This document shows positions 44,180 to 53,129 of a stretch of 64,000 bases of DNA, piece after piece. The stretch lies in contig OZ241737.1 in assembly GCA_965200885.1 (NCBI GenBank), forward strand, positions 372,001-436,000, given 5' to 3'. Each line of letters opens with the position of its first letter. Positions within the stretch are counted from its first letter, which is position 1. The position numbers and the translations under genes are program-made. Under the pieces are notes generated by a model. It made no database searches and was not told the DNA's origin. It saw only the letters and a list, made by a program, of their open reading frames with translations. This stretch comes from MPNP01 sp026710155. Its GTDB lineage: Bacteria > Pseudomonadota > Alphaproteobacteria > Rhodobacterales > Rhodobacteraceae.

Positions 44180-45003
44180 AACTGCATTTCCAGTTCGGCT
44201 CGTGCACTGGCGGCCACCTCGGGTGGAAACCGAAGTTGGTGAAACATCAACCCTTCAAGCGAGGCAACCCCCTTGCCCATCAGCGTGTTGGCCTTGATGA
44301 AACTGGGTTTGTTCTTGGTTGTGCGTGCCATATCATAGGCAGCGAGCAGTGACTCAATGTCGTTGCCATCCACTTCCTGACAGACAAAGCCGAAGCTTTC
44401 CATCTTGTCCATGATCGGTTCAAGCGACATGACAAGATCCATTGGTCCTTCCGATTGGACAAAATTGTAATCAACTATTATACATAAATTGTCAAGGCCC
44501 TGCGTCCCGGCATACATCGCTGCTTCCCATACCTGACCTTCCTGCATTTCACCATCACCAAGAATTACGTAGAAGCGGCTTGCTCGACCTTGGCGCTTGG
44601 CGGCCAAAGCACAACCGATGGCCACGGACAGACCCTGCCCAAGCGACCCGCAGGTGGCCTCCACAAATGATCCCATTCGCTCGGACGAATTTATCTCAAG
44701 TGGTGAACCGTCGGTGACATAGGTTGCCAAATCAGCTACATCAAAAAAACCTCGCTCGGCCAGGGTGGCATAGAAAATAGCGGTGTTATGGGCAGTCGTA
44801 AGAAAAATGCGGTCACGATCGGGCCAGAATGGATTGGCAGGATCCATGGTTGCTTCGGCAAAATAGAGGGTTGTGAAAATATCCGCCGCCCCAAGCCCCT
44901 GTTGCACATAGCCTTGACCCGACGGTGCCACCATATCAACCACATGCAAACGCAATCGGGTGGCTATATTTGTCAATTCCTGCAGATTATGTTTCACATT
45001 CAT
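44176..45003 (-). CDS. Transketolase, N-terminal-type subunit (pair 1)
   Basis: 275 residues holding the thiamine-diphosphate-binding domain: GSLGQGLSVAIGCA, LGDGEMQEGQVWEA (Mg/ThDP motif near residue 150) and CIIVDYNFVQSEGP. First gene of the minus-strand operon and divergent from the GntR regulator 63 bases away, so probably regulated by it. Confidence 0.9.
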   Translation of the reverse strand: MNVKHNLQELTNIATRLRLHVVDMVAPSGQGYVQQGLGAADIFTTLYFAEATMDPANPFWPDRDRIFLTTAHNTAIFYATLAERGFFDVADLATYVTDGSPLEINSSERMGSFVEATCGSLGQGLSVAIGCALAAKRQGRASRFYVILGDGEMQEGQVWEAAMYAGTQGLDNLCIIVDYNFVQSEGPMDLVMSLEPIMDKMESFGFVCQEVDGNDIESLLAAYDMARTTKNKPSFIKANTLMGKGVASLEGLMFHQLRFPPEVAASARAELEMQL

Positions 45004-45066
45004 GAGTAACTTGTGTTAAGATAAAGCACTATACCTTTATACCTTTGAAACAGAAGGATTGTCAAG
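45004..45066. promoter_or_regulatory. Divergent promoter region with tandem TATACCTT
   Basis: 63 bases between the transketolase and gntR starts. TATACCTT is repeated exactly twice in tandem (45030-45045), a possible operator for the adjacent GntR regulator. AGAAGGA lies upstream of the gntR ATG. Confidence 0.45.
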
Positions 45067-45777
45067 ATGGATCTTCAATCAATGCGACGAACGGCTGTTC
45101 CCCTTCATGCCGAAGTTGCTGAAGTGCTGCGTCACCAGATCTTGTCGGGCAGTCTTGTGGTGGGAACCCGCCTGCCTACCTTGCGCAAGTTGGCTGAACA
45201 GTTGGGTGTGGCCCGAATGACGGTGGTACAGGCGATGAATACACTTGAAGAGGAGGGTTTGATCGAAAAACAATCCGGTCGGGGTACCTTTGTCAGGGAT
45301 GTTGAACGGCCAAGCAAGCATACGCTTCACCTCAAAATGGAGCTTTCACAAATTTATGACATGGTTGATCAAATGAAGGTGTCTGTTCGCAAGCACTTTG
45401 CCACTATCGAAAAAACCGAGGATGGCCGCTATTTCCGTTATTTGCGTCGTATCCATGCCAAATGGGGCAAACCTTTTTGTCAGGTGGATATCAGGTTGGA
45501 TGACCGTATTTTCGAAAAAGCCCCCGAGCGATTCGAACGGGAAATCGTGATATCTGTTCTCAAGGATTTGGGTGTTTCAATTACCAGGGCCAGGCAGAAT
45601 GTAACGATTTCCTATGCTGATTTTGCCATGGCCGAGGCCCTTGGCATCAAGGTCAATTCAGCGGTATTTCGTGTAACAAGGGAATTCATGGACGCCGATG
45701 ATCATCTGATTTATTGGGCAATACTCTATTATCCCAGCAATCTATTGGAGTTTGATATGGAGTTTGCCGTTGACTAA
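45067..45777 (+). CDS. GntR-family transcription regulator, UTRA type
   Basis: 236 residues. The winged helix-turn-helix is at residues 10-75 (RLPTLRKLAEQLGVARMTVVQAMNTLEEEGLIEKQSGRG region) and is followed by a UTRA effector domain (about 95-235) ending in YWAILYYPSNLLEF. UTRA members bind small molecules, often sugars or their phosphates. Located between the divergent minus-strand transketolase operon and the TctCBA-sulfatase operon, it is the obvious local regulator of both. Confidence 0.92.
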   Translation: MDLQSMRRTAVPLHAEVAEVLRHQILSGSLVVGTRLPTLRKLAEQLGVARMTVVQAMNTLEEEGLIEKQSGRGTFVRDVERPSKHTLHLKMELSQIYDMVDQMKVSVRKHFATIEKTEDGRYFRYLRRIHAKWGKPFCQVDIRLDDRIFEKAPERFEREIVISVLKDLGVSITRARQNVTISYADFAMAEALGIKVNSAVFRVTREFMDADDHLIYWAILYYPSNLLEFDMEFAVD

Positions 45778-45988
45778 ACCTTCACTTGTTGCATTAAGAA
45801 TAGTGTCTTGACATTTAACATTTCAAATGCAAAGATACATACATCTAGACCATTAAGACATTTTCGTTGGAACTTCTGGTGAGTTTATCTGGAAATACTG
45901 GCCTTCAAATTGGGTTGATGAAACTGTTTCGAATTTTTCTGATGGTGCATGATTAATTTAGGAGTGTTCAAAGTATGGAGGATAAACT

Positions 45989-46957
45989 ATGAACCTGATC
46001 AAATTTGCCGTTTCGAGTTTTGCGGTTTTGTGGTTGAGCATGGGTGCCGCTTTGGCTGAATGGCCAGATAAACCCATCACCTATGTTGTCAGTTTTGGAG
46101 CTGGCGGAAACGCCGATATTGTGGCTCGAATGAATGCCGATGTTCTTTCACGAGAGCTGGGCGTTCCGGTCAACGTTGTCAACAAACCTGGTGGGGCACA
46201 TATTCCGGCGACAATGTCCGTGGTCGAGGCCCCTGCTGATGGTTACACCTTGTTCAACTGGTCACCTCCATCCTTCATGATTGTTCCATTGACACGCGAA
46301 ACACCATATGAACCGCTTGAGGATTTCATTCCTCTTTTTGCTGGTATATCGGCCTCAAACGCACTTTATGTACGTGGTGACAGCCCCTACACCACATTCG
46401 AGGAGTTCCTTGAGGGTGCCAGGGAAAACAAATTGACCATCGGGGTCAACAATCTAGGTGCACCACCCAACCTGTCAGCGGTTCAGTTGGCGAATGAGTT
46501 TGGGCTGGAGTTCAAAACCCTGGCATTGAAAACCGTACCAGCGACCATGGCAGGATTGATTGGCGGTCAGGTTGATGTTGCCGTTGGCCAGGTTGCTTCA
46601 ATCCATGCTTATCAGGACGGAGAGGTTCGACCCTTGATTATCCTTGATAATGCACGGCAACCTTATATGGCAAAAGACCTTCCTGGCGTGCGAACCGTTG
46701 GAGAAGCCTTCCCCGGAAAGGAAGCCGGTGTCTGGGTCCATGGCGGTCTGGCCGTGAAGGCGGGAACACCCCAGGAAATTGTGGATAAGTTGCTGGAAGC
46801 ATCCAAGCCCATGGGTGAAGAGGAGTTTATCTCGCAGGTTCCCAAATCAGTCGGATACAACTGGGTGCATGGAGTGGATGAAACAACAGCCTTGATCCAG
46901 GCCGGAATTGACCTCTATTCACCAATCCTTGATGGGCTTGGCCTACTCCAAAAATAA
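45989..46957 (+). CDS. tctC: TctC/Bug-family tripartite tricarboxylate transporter binding protein
   Basis: 322 residues with a signal peptide (cleavage after GAALA, residue 23) and the Bug start EWPDKPITYVVSFGAGGNADIVAR. The two G-G loops and the IGGQVDVAVG segment are typical. Periplasmic ligand catcher for the TctAB channel encoded next. These proteins bind carboxylated or other small organics; the ligand cannot be told. Upstream, a TTGACA at 45808 is a possible -35 box, but no good -10 follows. Confidence 0.92.
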   Translation: MNLIKFAVSSFAVLWLSMGAALAEWPDKPITYVVSFGAGGNADIVARMNADVLSRELGVPVNVVNKPGGAHIPATMSVVEAPADGYTLFNWSPPSFMIVPLTRETPYEPLEDFIPLFAGISASNALYVRGDSPYTTFEEFLEGARENKLTIGVNNLGAPPNLSAVQLANEFGLEFKTLALKTVPATMAGLIGGQVDVAVGQVASIHAYQDGEVRPLIILDNARQPYMAKDLPGVRTVGEAFPGKEAGVWVHGGLAVKAGTPQEIVDKLLEASKPMGEEEFISQVPKSVGYNWVHGVDETTALIQAGIDLYSPILDGLGLLQK

Positions 46958-47028
46958 CAAGGGTTGTAAAATTGGACATTGCACTCAATGGGAGAAAGTG
47001 CGGTGTCCATAATTTGAGGAGGTAATTC

Positions 47029-47490
47029 ATGCTCAGCCAACGAATTGCCAACACTGTCTTTGCGCTTTTGGTCATTCTGATCAGCTTCTATTTTGCATGG
47101 ATTGCCGAAGGGTTTGAAGCTTCCGGCCTGTTGGCGAGTTCCGGCTTGCCTTCAAAATTTTTTCCCCAATTGATACTGGGTACTATAATAGCCTGTGCCA
47201 TCATCACCTGTTACCTATATGGAATCAAGGGGGAAGCGGGGGGTGATGCTGGAGAGACAGTCTTTGACAACGCAGGAGATGCGCGTCGAGGAATCTTAAT
47301 GCTGATTGTCTCGGTCGTGTGCTATCTCTCGTGGCGCAGCTTTGGTTTTATTCCCATGGCAATCCTGCTTGGACCTTTGTCATTGCTGGCCATGGGGATT
47401 AAACAACCATATATATATGCAACCGTTTGGGGGCTCACGGGTTGTGTCTATCTTATCTTTACCTATCTTCTCGGGATTCAACTGGTGTGA
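47029..47490 (+). CDS. tctB: Tripartite tricarboxylate transporter small membrane subunit
   Basis: 153 residues with four membrane segments; the first holds the F-x-x-WIAEGFEASGL start and SKFFPQLILG typical of TctB. Good GGAGG site seven bases before ATG 47029. Partner of the large subunit six bases downstream. Confidence 0.88.
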   Translation: MLSQRIANTVFALLVILISFYFAWIAEGFEASGLLASSGLPSKFFPQLILGTIIACAIITCYLYGIKGEAGGDAGETVFDNAGDARRGILMLIVSVVCYLSWRSFGFIPMAILLGPLSLLAMGIKQPYIYATVWGLTGCVYLIFTYLLGIQLV

Positions 47491-47496
47491 TCCAAG

Positions 47497-48993
47497 GTGT
47501 TTGATCTGAATGCACTCATGATTTCACTTGGCCTACTGGCCGACCCACTAACCATCACATTGTTGGTGGTGGGGATTGTTCTTGGAATGATCATCGGGAT
47601 TTTGCCGGGCTTGGGGCCGCCGATTGCCATCGCATTGGCCCTGCCCTTCACCTTCTATATGGAAACGATCCCCTCGATGATTCTTTTACTCGGAATTTAT
47701 TCAGCCGCCATTTACGGTGGTTCAATCTCTGCGATCGCCGTTGGTATTCCCGGAACCGGTGCGGCCATTGCGACCGTACAGGACGGACACAAGATGTTCA
47801 AGGCAGGAAGGGGAGGCGAGGCACTTGGATTTTCGTTGACCGGCTCTATCATCGGCGGGCTGTTCAGTGTCGTCTGCCTGGTTGTGATCTCTCCCCTATT
47901 GGCAAGTCTTGCCGTCAAGTTCGGTCCTCGGGAATATTTGGCCATCAGCGTATTCGGCCTGATTGTTGTTGTCCGTGTTGCAGGCAAAAGCCTTCCCAAG
48001 GGACTGTTAATGGGAACATTGGGGATTTTCCTGACCACCTGGGGTCTTGATGAGTTGAATGGAACCGAAAGGTTCACCTTTGGAACCTATCATCTATATG
48101 AAGGTCTGCCTCTCGTGCCATTTCTGGTGGGCCTGTTTGCTGTATCAGAGGTTTTGATCGGATCAGAGCGGGCCTTGCAGAAAACTAGATTCAATATGGA
48201 CAGTTTGAAGGTAAAACTACCCTGTTTGAAAACCCTGGCAGGACTTAAGGATGTGATCTTTCGATCCTCAATTATCGGGACAATCATTGGCATTATTCCG
48301 GGTGAAGGTGCTGCAGTTGGTGCTTTTTTTGCCTATTCGGAAGCCAAGCGCCGTTCAAAGACACCCGAAGCTTATGGCACCGGAATCCCGGAAGGGATTA
48401 TAGCACCCGAGACTGCCAATAATGCAACCGTTGGTGGAGCCTTGGTACCAACTTTAACTTTAGGTGTACCGGGGAGTCCAGCGGCAGCAGTATTGCTTGG
48501 TGCCTTGTTGATTCAGGGTCTTACCCCCGGGCCCAAGCTCTTTAGCGACCGGCCTGACCTGATGTATGCGATATTCATCGGTTTGTTCGTGATCAACATT
48601 CTCATGATGTTCATTGGCTTATTGGCGATTCGCTTTGCAGCACGACTCATCATGGTTCCGACATCAGTTATTGTGCCAACGGTCCTGCTGTTGAGTTTTG
48701 TTGGAATTTACTCGGTCTCGTATTCATTCTTCAATGTAGGCGTATTAATGGGTGCCGGTATCCTGGGTTATGTGGTTCGTAAACTCGGCTATTCAATTGC
48801 CCCATTATCCATCGGTTTTGTCTTGGGGCCAATTTTAGAGAACTCCTTGCGCCAATCGCTTACCATCGCAGATGGATCATTTGTGGAATTCTTTAATTCA
48901 CCTATTGGCCTGACCATCTATGCAACATTGGTGTTGACTATCTTGTGGGGACCAATTATTTCGCGTATCAGGAAAAATTCGACCAAAGCATGA
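47497..48993 (+). CDS. tctA: Tripartite tricarboxylate transporter large membrane subunit
   Basis: 498 residues, about twelve membrane segments. The family signatures are LPGLGPPIAIALALPFTF (near residue 33), YSAAIYGGSISAI, and in the second half GIIPGEGAAVGAFFAYSEAK and PETANNATVGGALVPTLTLGVPGSPAAA. Starts with GTG 47497. The stop overlaps the sulfatase start (ATGA), so import and sulfatase are translationally coupled. Confidence 0.95.
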   Translation: MFDLNALMISLGLLADPLTITLLVVGIVLGMIIGILPGLGPPIAIALALPFTFYMETIPSMILLLGIYSAAIYGGSISAIAVGIPGTGAAIATVQDGHKMFKAGRGGEALGFSLTGSIIGGLFSVVCLVVISPLLASLAVKFGPREYLAISVFGLIVVVRVAGKSLPKGLLMGTLGIFLTTWGLDELNGTERFTFGTYHLYEGLPLVPFLVGLFAVSEVLIGSERALQKTRFNMDSLKVKLPCLKTLAGLKDVIFRSSIIGTIIGIIPGEGAAVGAFFAYSEAKRRSKTPEAYGTGIPEGIIAPETANNATVGGALVPTLTLGVPGSPAAAVLLGALLIQGLTPGPKLFSDRPDLMYAIFIGLFVINILMMFIGLLAIRFAARLIMVPTSVIVPTVLLLSFVGIYSVSYSFFNVGVLMGAGILGYVVRKLGYSIAPLSIGFVLGPILENSLRQSLTIADGSFVEFFNSPIGLTIYATLVLTILWGPIISRIRKNSTKA

Positions 48994-50483
48994 CCAGGCA
49001 ACCGAACATTTTAATCATCTATGCCGACCAGATGCGTTATGATGCCATGGGTTGTGCTGGCAATCCGGTAATCAAGACTGCCAATATCGACCGGCTTTCG
49101 GAGGAAGGTGTCCATTTCAGCGAAGCCTATACGAGTTATCCACTTTGTTGTCCGTTCCGTGCTTCGGTACTGACTGGCAAGTATGCCCAAGGGCACGGCA
49201 TGATACAAAATCATTTCCCCTTGCAGGGTGGGCAAGGTTTTCTGGCCGAGTATTTTCGTGATGCCGGCTATCGTACAGGATACATTGGCAAATGGCACCT
49301 GGAGGGCGGCCCCAAACCGGGTTTAGTTCCACCCGAGCGGCGTTTTGGCTTTGATCATTTTATTGGATTCAACCGAGGTCACAGCTATAGATCCTCAATT
49401 TATTATGATGATGAAGGTCAGGCTTATCATTCGGCACGCTATGAGCCGGATTATCAAACGGATCAACTGATGGAATTCATAGACACTGCAGTCAATGCCA
49501 AGGATAGCAAGCCATTCCTGGGATACATCAGCTATGGACCACCACATTTTCCAATGGACATGCCAGATCATCTGCGCCGGATTTACAAACCCGATGAGGT
49601 GCCTCTCCCACCGGGTGTACCGGATTCCGATTTACAGGCAAGGGTACAGAAGCATCGAAGCGAGGTGCTTTGTGGTGGTGACGCCAGGGCAGGCCACAAG
49701 AGCCATGCCTCTCATGAAACCAAAAGGGTCGGAGAAGTTGAAACCGAGGCGGAAATCCGTGAATTCATGGCCGAGTATTACGGCATGATTCATAATATCG
49801 ATTGGAATGTTGGGCGTATTCTCAACCAGCTTGACAGTCTTGAGATTGCTGGGGACACGGTGGTTGTCTTTATGTCCGACCATGGGGATATGTGTGGACA
49901 ACACGGGTCATTTTGTGGCATCAAGAATCAGGCATACCGTGCAGCGATGCATGTGCCCCTGATCGTTCGTTACCCGGCACGTTTCAAACCAAAACATACT
50001 GAAGCAATGGTTGATGTAGGGGTGGATATGATGGCCACTCTTCTTGAACTCGCGGGAATTGGAATGCCGGATGGGCGAGATAGTCAATCCTATCTGCCTG
50101 TACTCGACGGTGCAAGCGAAACGGCACGAGAATCGATATGGTATCAGGTCTTTACCCAAACCGGTGGGAATCCTCGTGAGTTTGCTCCCTTTGCTGAGCG
50201 TGGAATCCGTACTAGGGATTGGCTTTACATGCGCCGCAAGGACAACCGGGCAATGCTTTTTGATCAGCGAAATGATCGGGACGAACAGCATAATCTGGTC
50301 GGTGACCCTGCCTATGGAAAACTGATGGATGAATTCGATGCAGAATTGGATTCACATATGAAAATGACAGGGGATGATTGGGACATGGCCGCCGACTTCC
50401 CGCCACCGGATTGGGTTACACATCAAGAGGCCGAGATGTATCTTCAAAAGGTGCTCTTGCCTAATGCCATCAATGTACCATGA
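48990..50483 (+). CDS. Type I (formylglycine) sulfatase
   Basis: About 497 residues from ATG 48990 overlapping the tctA stop. The maturation motif is LCCPFRASVLTGKYA: C-x-P-x-R with the cysteine that becomes formylglycine. Metal ligands are seen in IYADQMRYDAMG and VVFMSDHGDMCGQHG. There is no signal peptide, so it acts in the cytoplasm on an imported sulfate ester. It resembles choline-sulfatase and aliphatic or sugar sulfatases in layout. Its maturase is encoded in the same operon. Confidence 0.92.
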   Translation: MTRQPNILIIYADQMRYDAMGCAGNPVIKTANIDRLSEEGVHFSEAYTSYPLCCPFRASVLTGKYAQGHGMIQNHFPLQGGQGFLAEYFRDAGYRTGYIGKWHLEGGPKPGLVPPERRFGFDHFIGFNRGHSYRSSIYYDDEGQAYHSARYEPDYQTDQLMEFIDTAVNAKDSKPFLGYISYGPPHFPMDMPDHLRRIYKPDEVPLPPGVPDSDLQARVQKHRSEVLCGGDARAGHKSHASHETKRVGEVETEAEIREFMAEYYGMIHNIDWNVGRILNQLDSLEIAGDTVVVFMSDHGDMCGQHGSFCGIKNQAYRAAMHVPLIVRYPARFKPKHTEAMVDVGVDMMATLLELAGIGMPDGRDSQSYLPVLDGASETARESIWYQVFTQTGGNPREFAPFAERGIRTRDWLYMRRKDNRAMLFDQRNDRDEQHNLVGDPAYGKLMDEFDAELDSHMKMTGDDWDMAADFPPPDWVTHQEAEMYLQKVLLPNAINVP

Positions 50484-50490
50484 GTAAATT

Positions 50491-51462
50491 ATGCTGCTGA
50501 AAGGTGCTCATGGTTTTGACCCTGCACCATTTGACAAGATTAGCTATGATCTTTGCCAACGTCGCAAGGATGTGGTGATCCTGAGTGCCGATCTCAGTAA
50601 ATATTGTCAGGTGATTCGTGTCAAGAACAAATTGCCGGAACAGCATCTTGATGTGGGTATGGCCGAACAAAACCTACTCGCCGTGGCTGCCGGTGTTGCT
50701 CGTTCAGGGCTGATTCCATTAGCCACCTGTTTTGCCTGTTATATCACCAGACGTGCTTATGATCAGATGATGATCTGCATGGGTACTGGATCTGGCCCTG
50801 GAACAAATCGTGAAATTGGACCAACCAATATCGCCATTGGCTTTACCCCTGGTATCGCCAACCCGGCACGTATCCACCATCAAGCTGCCGAGGATCTTGG
50901 CATGGTACGGGCTATTCCCAATGCAACCGCAATTGATCCCATGGACTCTACGGATTTTCGTGCAGCCCTTGATGCCGCCGTCGATCAACCCGGCCTAACC
51001 TACATTCGTGGACATCGCGGCGATACGCCACGTTTGCTTGACAGCAGGGAATTTTCCTTTGAGATTGGCAAAACCTACCCGTTGAGGAAAGGTCAAGGAA
51101 TCGGGATCATTGCGACAGGTCTCGGTACCCAATGGGCACTTGAGGCTTCGGAACTATTGAGTGAACAGGAGGTTGAACATTCCCTCCTTCATGTACCGAC
51201 CATCAAGCCAGTCAATCAGGATGAGATCGTTGATTTTGCTTTTGCCCACAATCAGGTTGTAACAGTGGAAAATCATCAAATCGTTACGGGACTCGGATCA
51301 TTGGTGGCCGAGATAATTTCTGATGTTGGCAGCGGACCGCGTGTCAAGCGCTTTGGCTTGCCCAATCGATGGGCACCTGGTGGAACCATGCCGTATATTC
51401 GAGCACAACTTGGTCTTGATGCCAAAACACTCGCCAACGATATTGCGGAGTGTATACGGTGA
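50491..51462 (+). CDS. Transketolase, C-terminal-type subunit (pair 2)
   Basis: 323 residues: VGMAEQNLLAVAAGVA with the catalytic Glu, CFACYITRRAYDQM, TYIRGHRGDTPR and TVENHQIVTGLGSLVAE. Related to pair 1 but clearly diverged. Here the C-terminal-type gene comes first, the reverse of pair 1. Its stop overlaps the N-terminal-type start (GTGA). Confidence 0.9.
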   Translation: MLLKGAHGFDPAPFDKISYDLCQRRKDVVILSADLSKYCQVIRVKNKLPEQHLDVGMAEQNLLAVAAGVARSGLIPLATCFACYITRRAYDQMMICMGTGSGPGTNREIGPTNIAIGFTPGIANPARIHHQAAEDLGMVRAIPNATAIDPMDSTDFRAALDAAVDQPGLTYIRGHRGDTPRLLDSREFSFEIGKTYPLRKGQGIGIIATGLGTQWALEASELLSEQEVEHSLLHVPTIKPVNQDEIVDFAFAHNQVVTVENHQIVTGLGSLVAEIISDVGSGPRVKRFGLPNRWAPGGTMPYIRAQLGLDAKTLANDIAECIR

Positions 51463-52304
51463 GAAAGGGCCGCAGGATAATTGATTTGGAAATCATGGCT
51501 GCTAGAATCCGGCGCCATGTGCTCGAAATTTGTCGTCAACGAGGAGGGTATGCCGCACAAGGGGTTGCTCTGGCCGACATTGCGGCTTGTCTTTATTTTG
51601 ATGAACTTCGTCCGGATAATGAGGGTTGGTATCATGACCGGTTTGTTCTGTCGAATGGGCATGATGCGATAATGACTTACGCCGCCTTGGCCGAATCCGG
51701 TCACTATACAGTGGAAGAGTTGCGAACCTACAATGCTAATGGAACCAAGGTGGATCAAAGCCCCATAGAAGGCCAGTTGGGATTTGAGATTACGGCAGGT
51801 TCGCTGGGGCAGGGACCAAGCCAGGCCGCAGGGCTGGCCTGGGGTTTGCGCCAACAAGGTATGGACCAGCGGGTCTATTGTCTCTTTTCCGATGGTGAGT
51901 TGCAGGAGGGCAATGTCTGGGAAGGGGCCATGTTCGCAGCTCATCAAAAGCTTGACAACCTTTGTTTTATTGTCGACAACAACGATATGCAGGCTTCTGG
52001 ACATGCCACAGATGTCATGGGGGTTGAGCCGGTGGATGAAAAATTTGCTGCCTTCGGTTTTCGGACCCGCCGAATCAGCGGAACGGATATGGCTGAACTC
52101 CTTGACACCTTTGAAGAGGCACGCAATACAAAAGGCAAACCCTTTGTCATGATATGTGACACACGTCTATGGGATGGTATTGATTGCCTACAAAAGGCTT
52201 TACCCATGGCCCATTATACAGCCCAAAGTGCCGTCGATTGGGATAAGGGGATAAAGGAAATCGAAATGACATTGACCAGATTGGAGGCAAAACGGGATGA
52301 ATGA
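51459..52304 (+). CDS. Transketolase, N-terminal-type subunit (pair 2)
   Basis: About 281 residues from GTG 51459, which overlaps the upstream stop; a start at 51450 is possible. ThDP-binding features: RFVLSNGHDAIMTYAAL, AGSLGQGPSQAAGLA, FSDGELQEGNVWEG and FIVDNNDMQASG. The stop overlaps the dehydrogenase start by eight bases. Confidence 0.9.
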   Translation: MRKGRRIIDLEIMAARIRRHVLEICRQRGGYAAQGVALADIAACLYFDELRPDNEGWYHDRFVLSNGHDAIMTYAALAESGHYTVEELRTYNANGTKVDQSPIEGQLGFEITAGSLGQGPSQAAGLAWGLRQQGMDQRVYCLFSDGELQEGNVWEGAMFAAHQKLDNLCFIVDNNDMQASGHATDVMGVEPVDEKFAAFGFRTRRISGTDMAELLDTFEEARNTKGKPFVMICDTRLWDGIDCLQKALPMAHYTAQSAVDWDKGIKEIEMTLTRLEAKRDE

Positions 52305-53076
52305 TTTGCCTTTGGGTGGCAAGATTGCCGTGATTACCGGAGCAGGACGAGGTATCGGCAAAGCGATTGCGTTGCGTTTTGCCAAGGAAGGTGCGGATGT
52401 TGCACTCTGTGCCCGGTCGCGGAAAGAATTGAGCGAGGTGAATTCGATTGTTGGCCGGCTTGGTCGCACCTGTTTGACCCTATCTGTTGATTTGGCCGAC
52501 CCTACCCAAGTCAGGAGCTTTTGTGACCAGATCATTGACAAATTCGGTGCAGTGGACTTGATTGTCAACAATGCCGGCGTCTATCTCGAACGTGGCACCT
52601 TCGAAAATTCTGACCCTGAACTCTGGTGGAAAACCATGGAAGTGAACATACGAGGACCCTATCTCATCACTTATCATTTGCTTGCGGTAATGCGCCGGGG
52701 TGGGAAAATTATCAACCTCTCCTCTGGCAAGGGCTATAGTGCCGGGGCCAACAGCAATGCCTATCATGTCTCGAAGGCTGCGTTGAATATGATGACCGAG
52801 GGTTTGGCCAATGAGCTATGGTTGAGAGACATCGATGTAAACACGCTGGTACCGGGGCCAACTGCCACGGCGACTTTTGACAATCTACCCCCAGGTCAGG
52901 AACGCCCACCAGAGGAAATACTTGCCCAGGATCGCAGTTCCCTGCCCAAGGGTCTGCCTGCATGGGAACGTGTTAAACATCCCGATGAAGTGGCCGATTT
53001 TGCATTCTATCTTGCTACACGACCCGTTGGTGGACCTACTGGTCAGATTTATTCTTTGGCCCGCCGTCCTCTGTAG
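52297..53076 (+). CDS. Short-chain dehydrogenase/reductase
   Basis: 259 residues, classical SDR: cofactor loop TGAGRGIGKA (residue 16), NNAG (near 90), active site S-S-G then YHVSK (near 152). The residue pattern CARSR after the second strand suggests NADP or NAD use undecided. It follows the transketolase genes with overlap and probably oxidises an alcohol set free by the sulfatase. Confidence 0.92.
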   Translation: MNDLPLGGKIAVITGAGRGIGKAIALRFAKEGADVALCARSRKELSEVNSIVGRLGRTCLTLSVDLADPTQVRSFCDQIIDKFGAVDLIVNNAGVYLERGTFENSDPELWWKTMEVNIRGPYLITYHLLAVMRRGGKIINLSSGKGYSAGANSNAYHVSKAALNMMTEGLANELWLRDIDVNTLVPGPTATATFDNLPPGQERPPEEILAQDRSSLPKGLPAWERVKHPDEVADFAFYLATRPVGGPTGQIYSLARRPL

Positions 53077-53129
53077 ACATTTAAGGGGTAAGTCTGGTAC
53101 TTTTCCGGATATGATAACGAGACTCCGAA

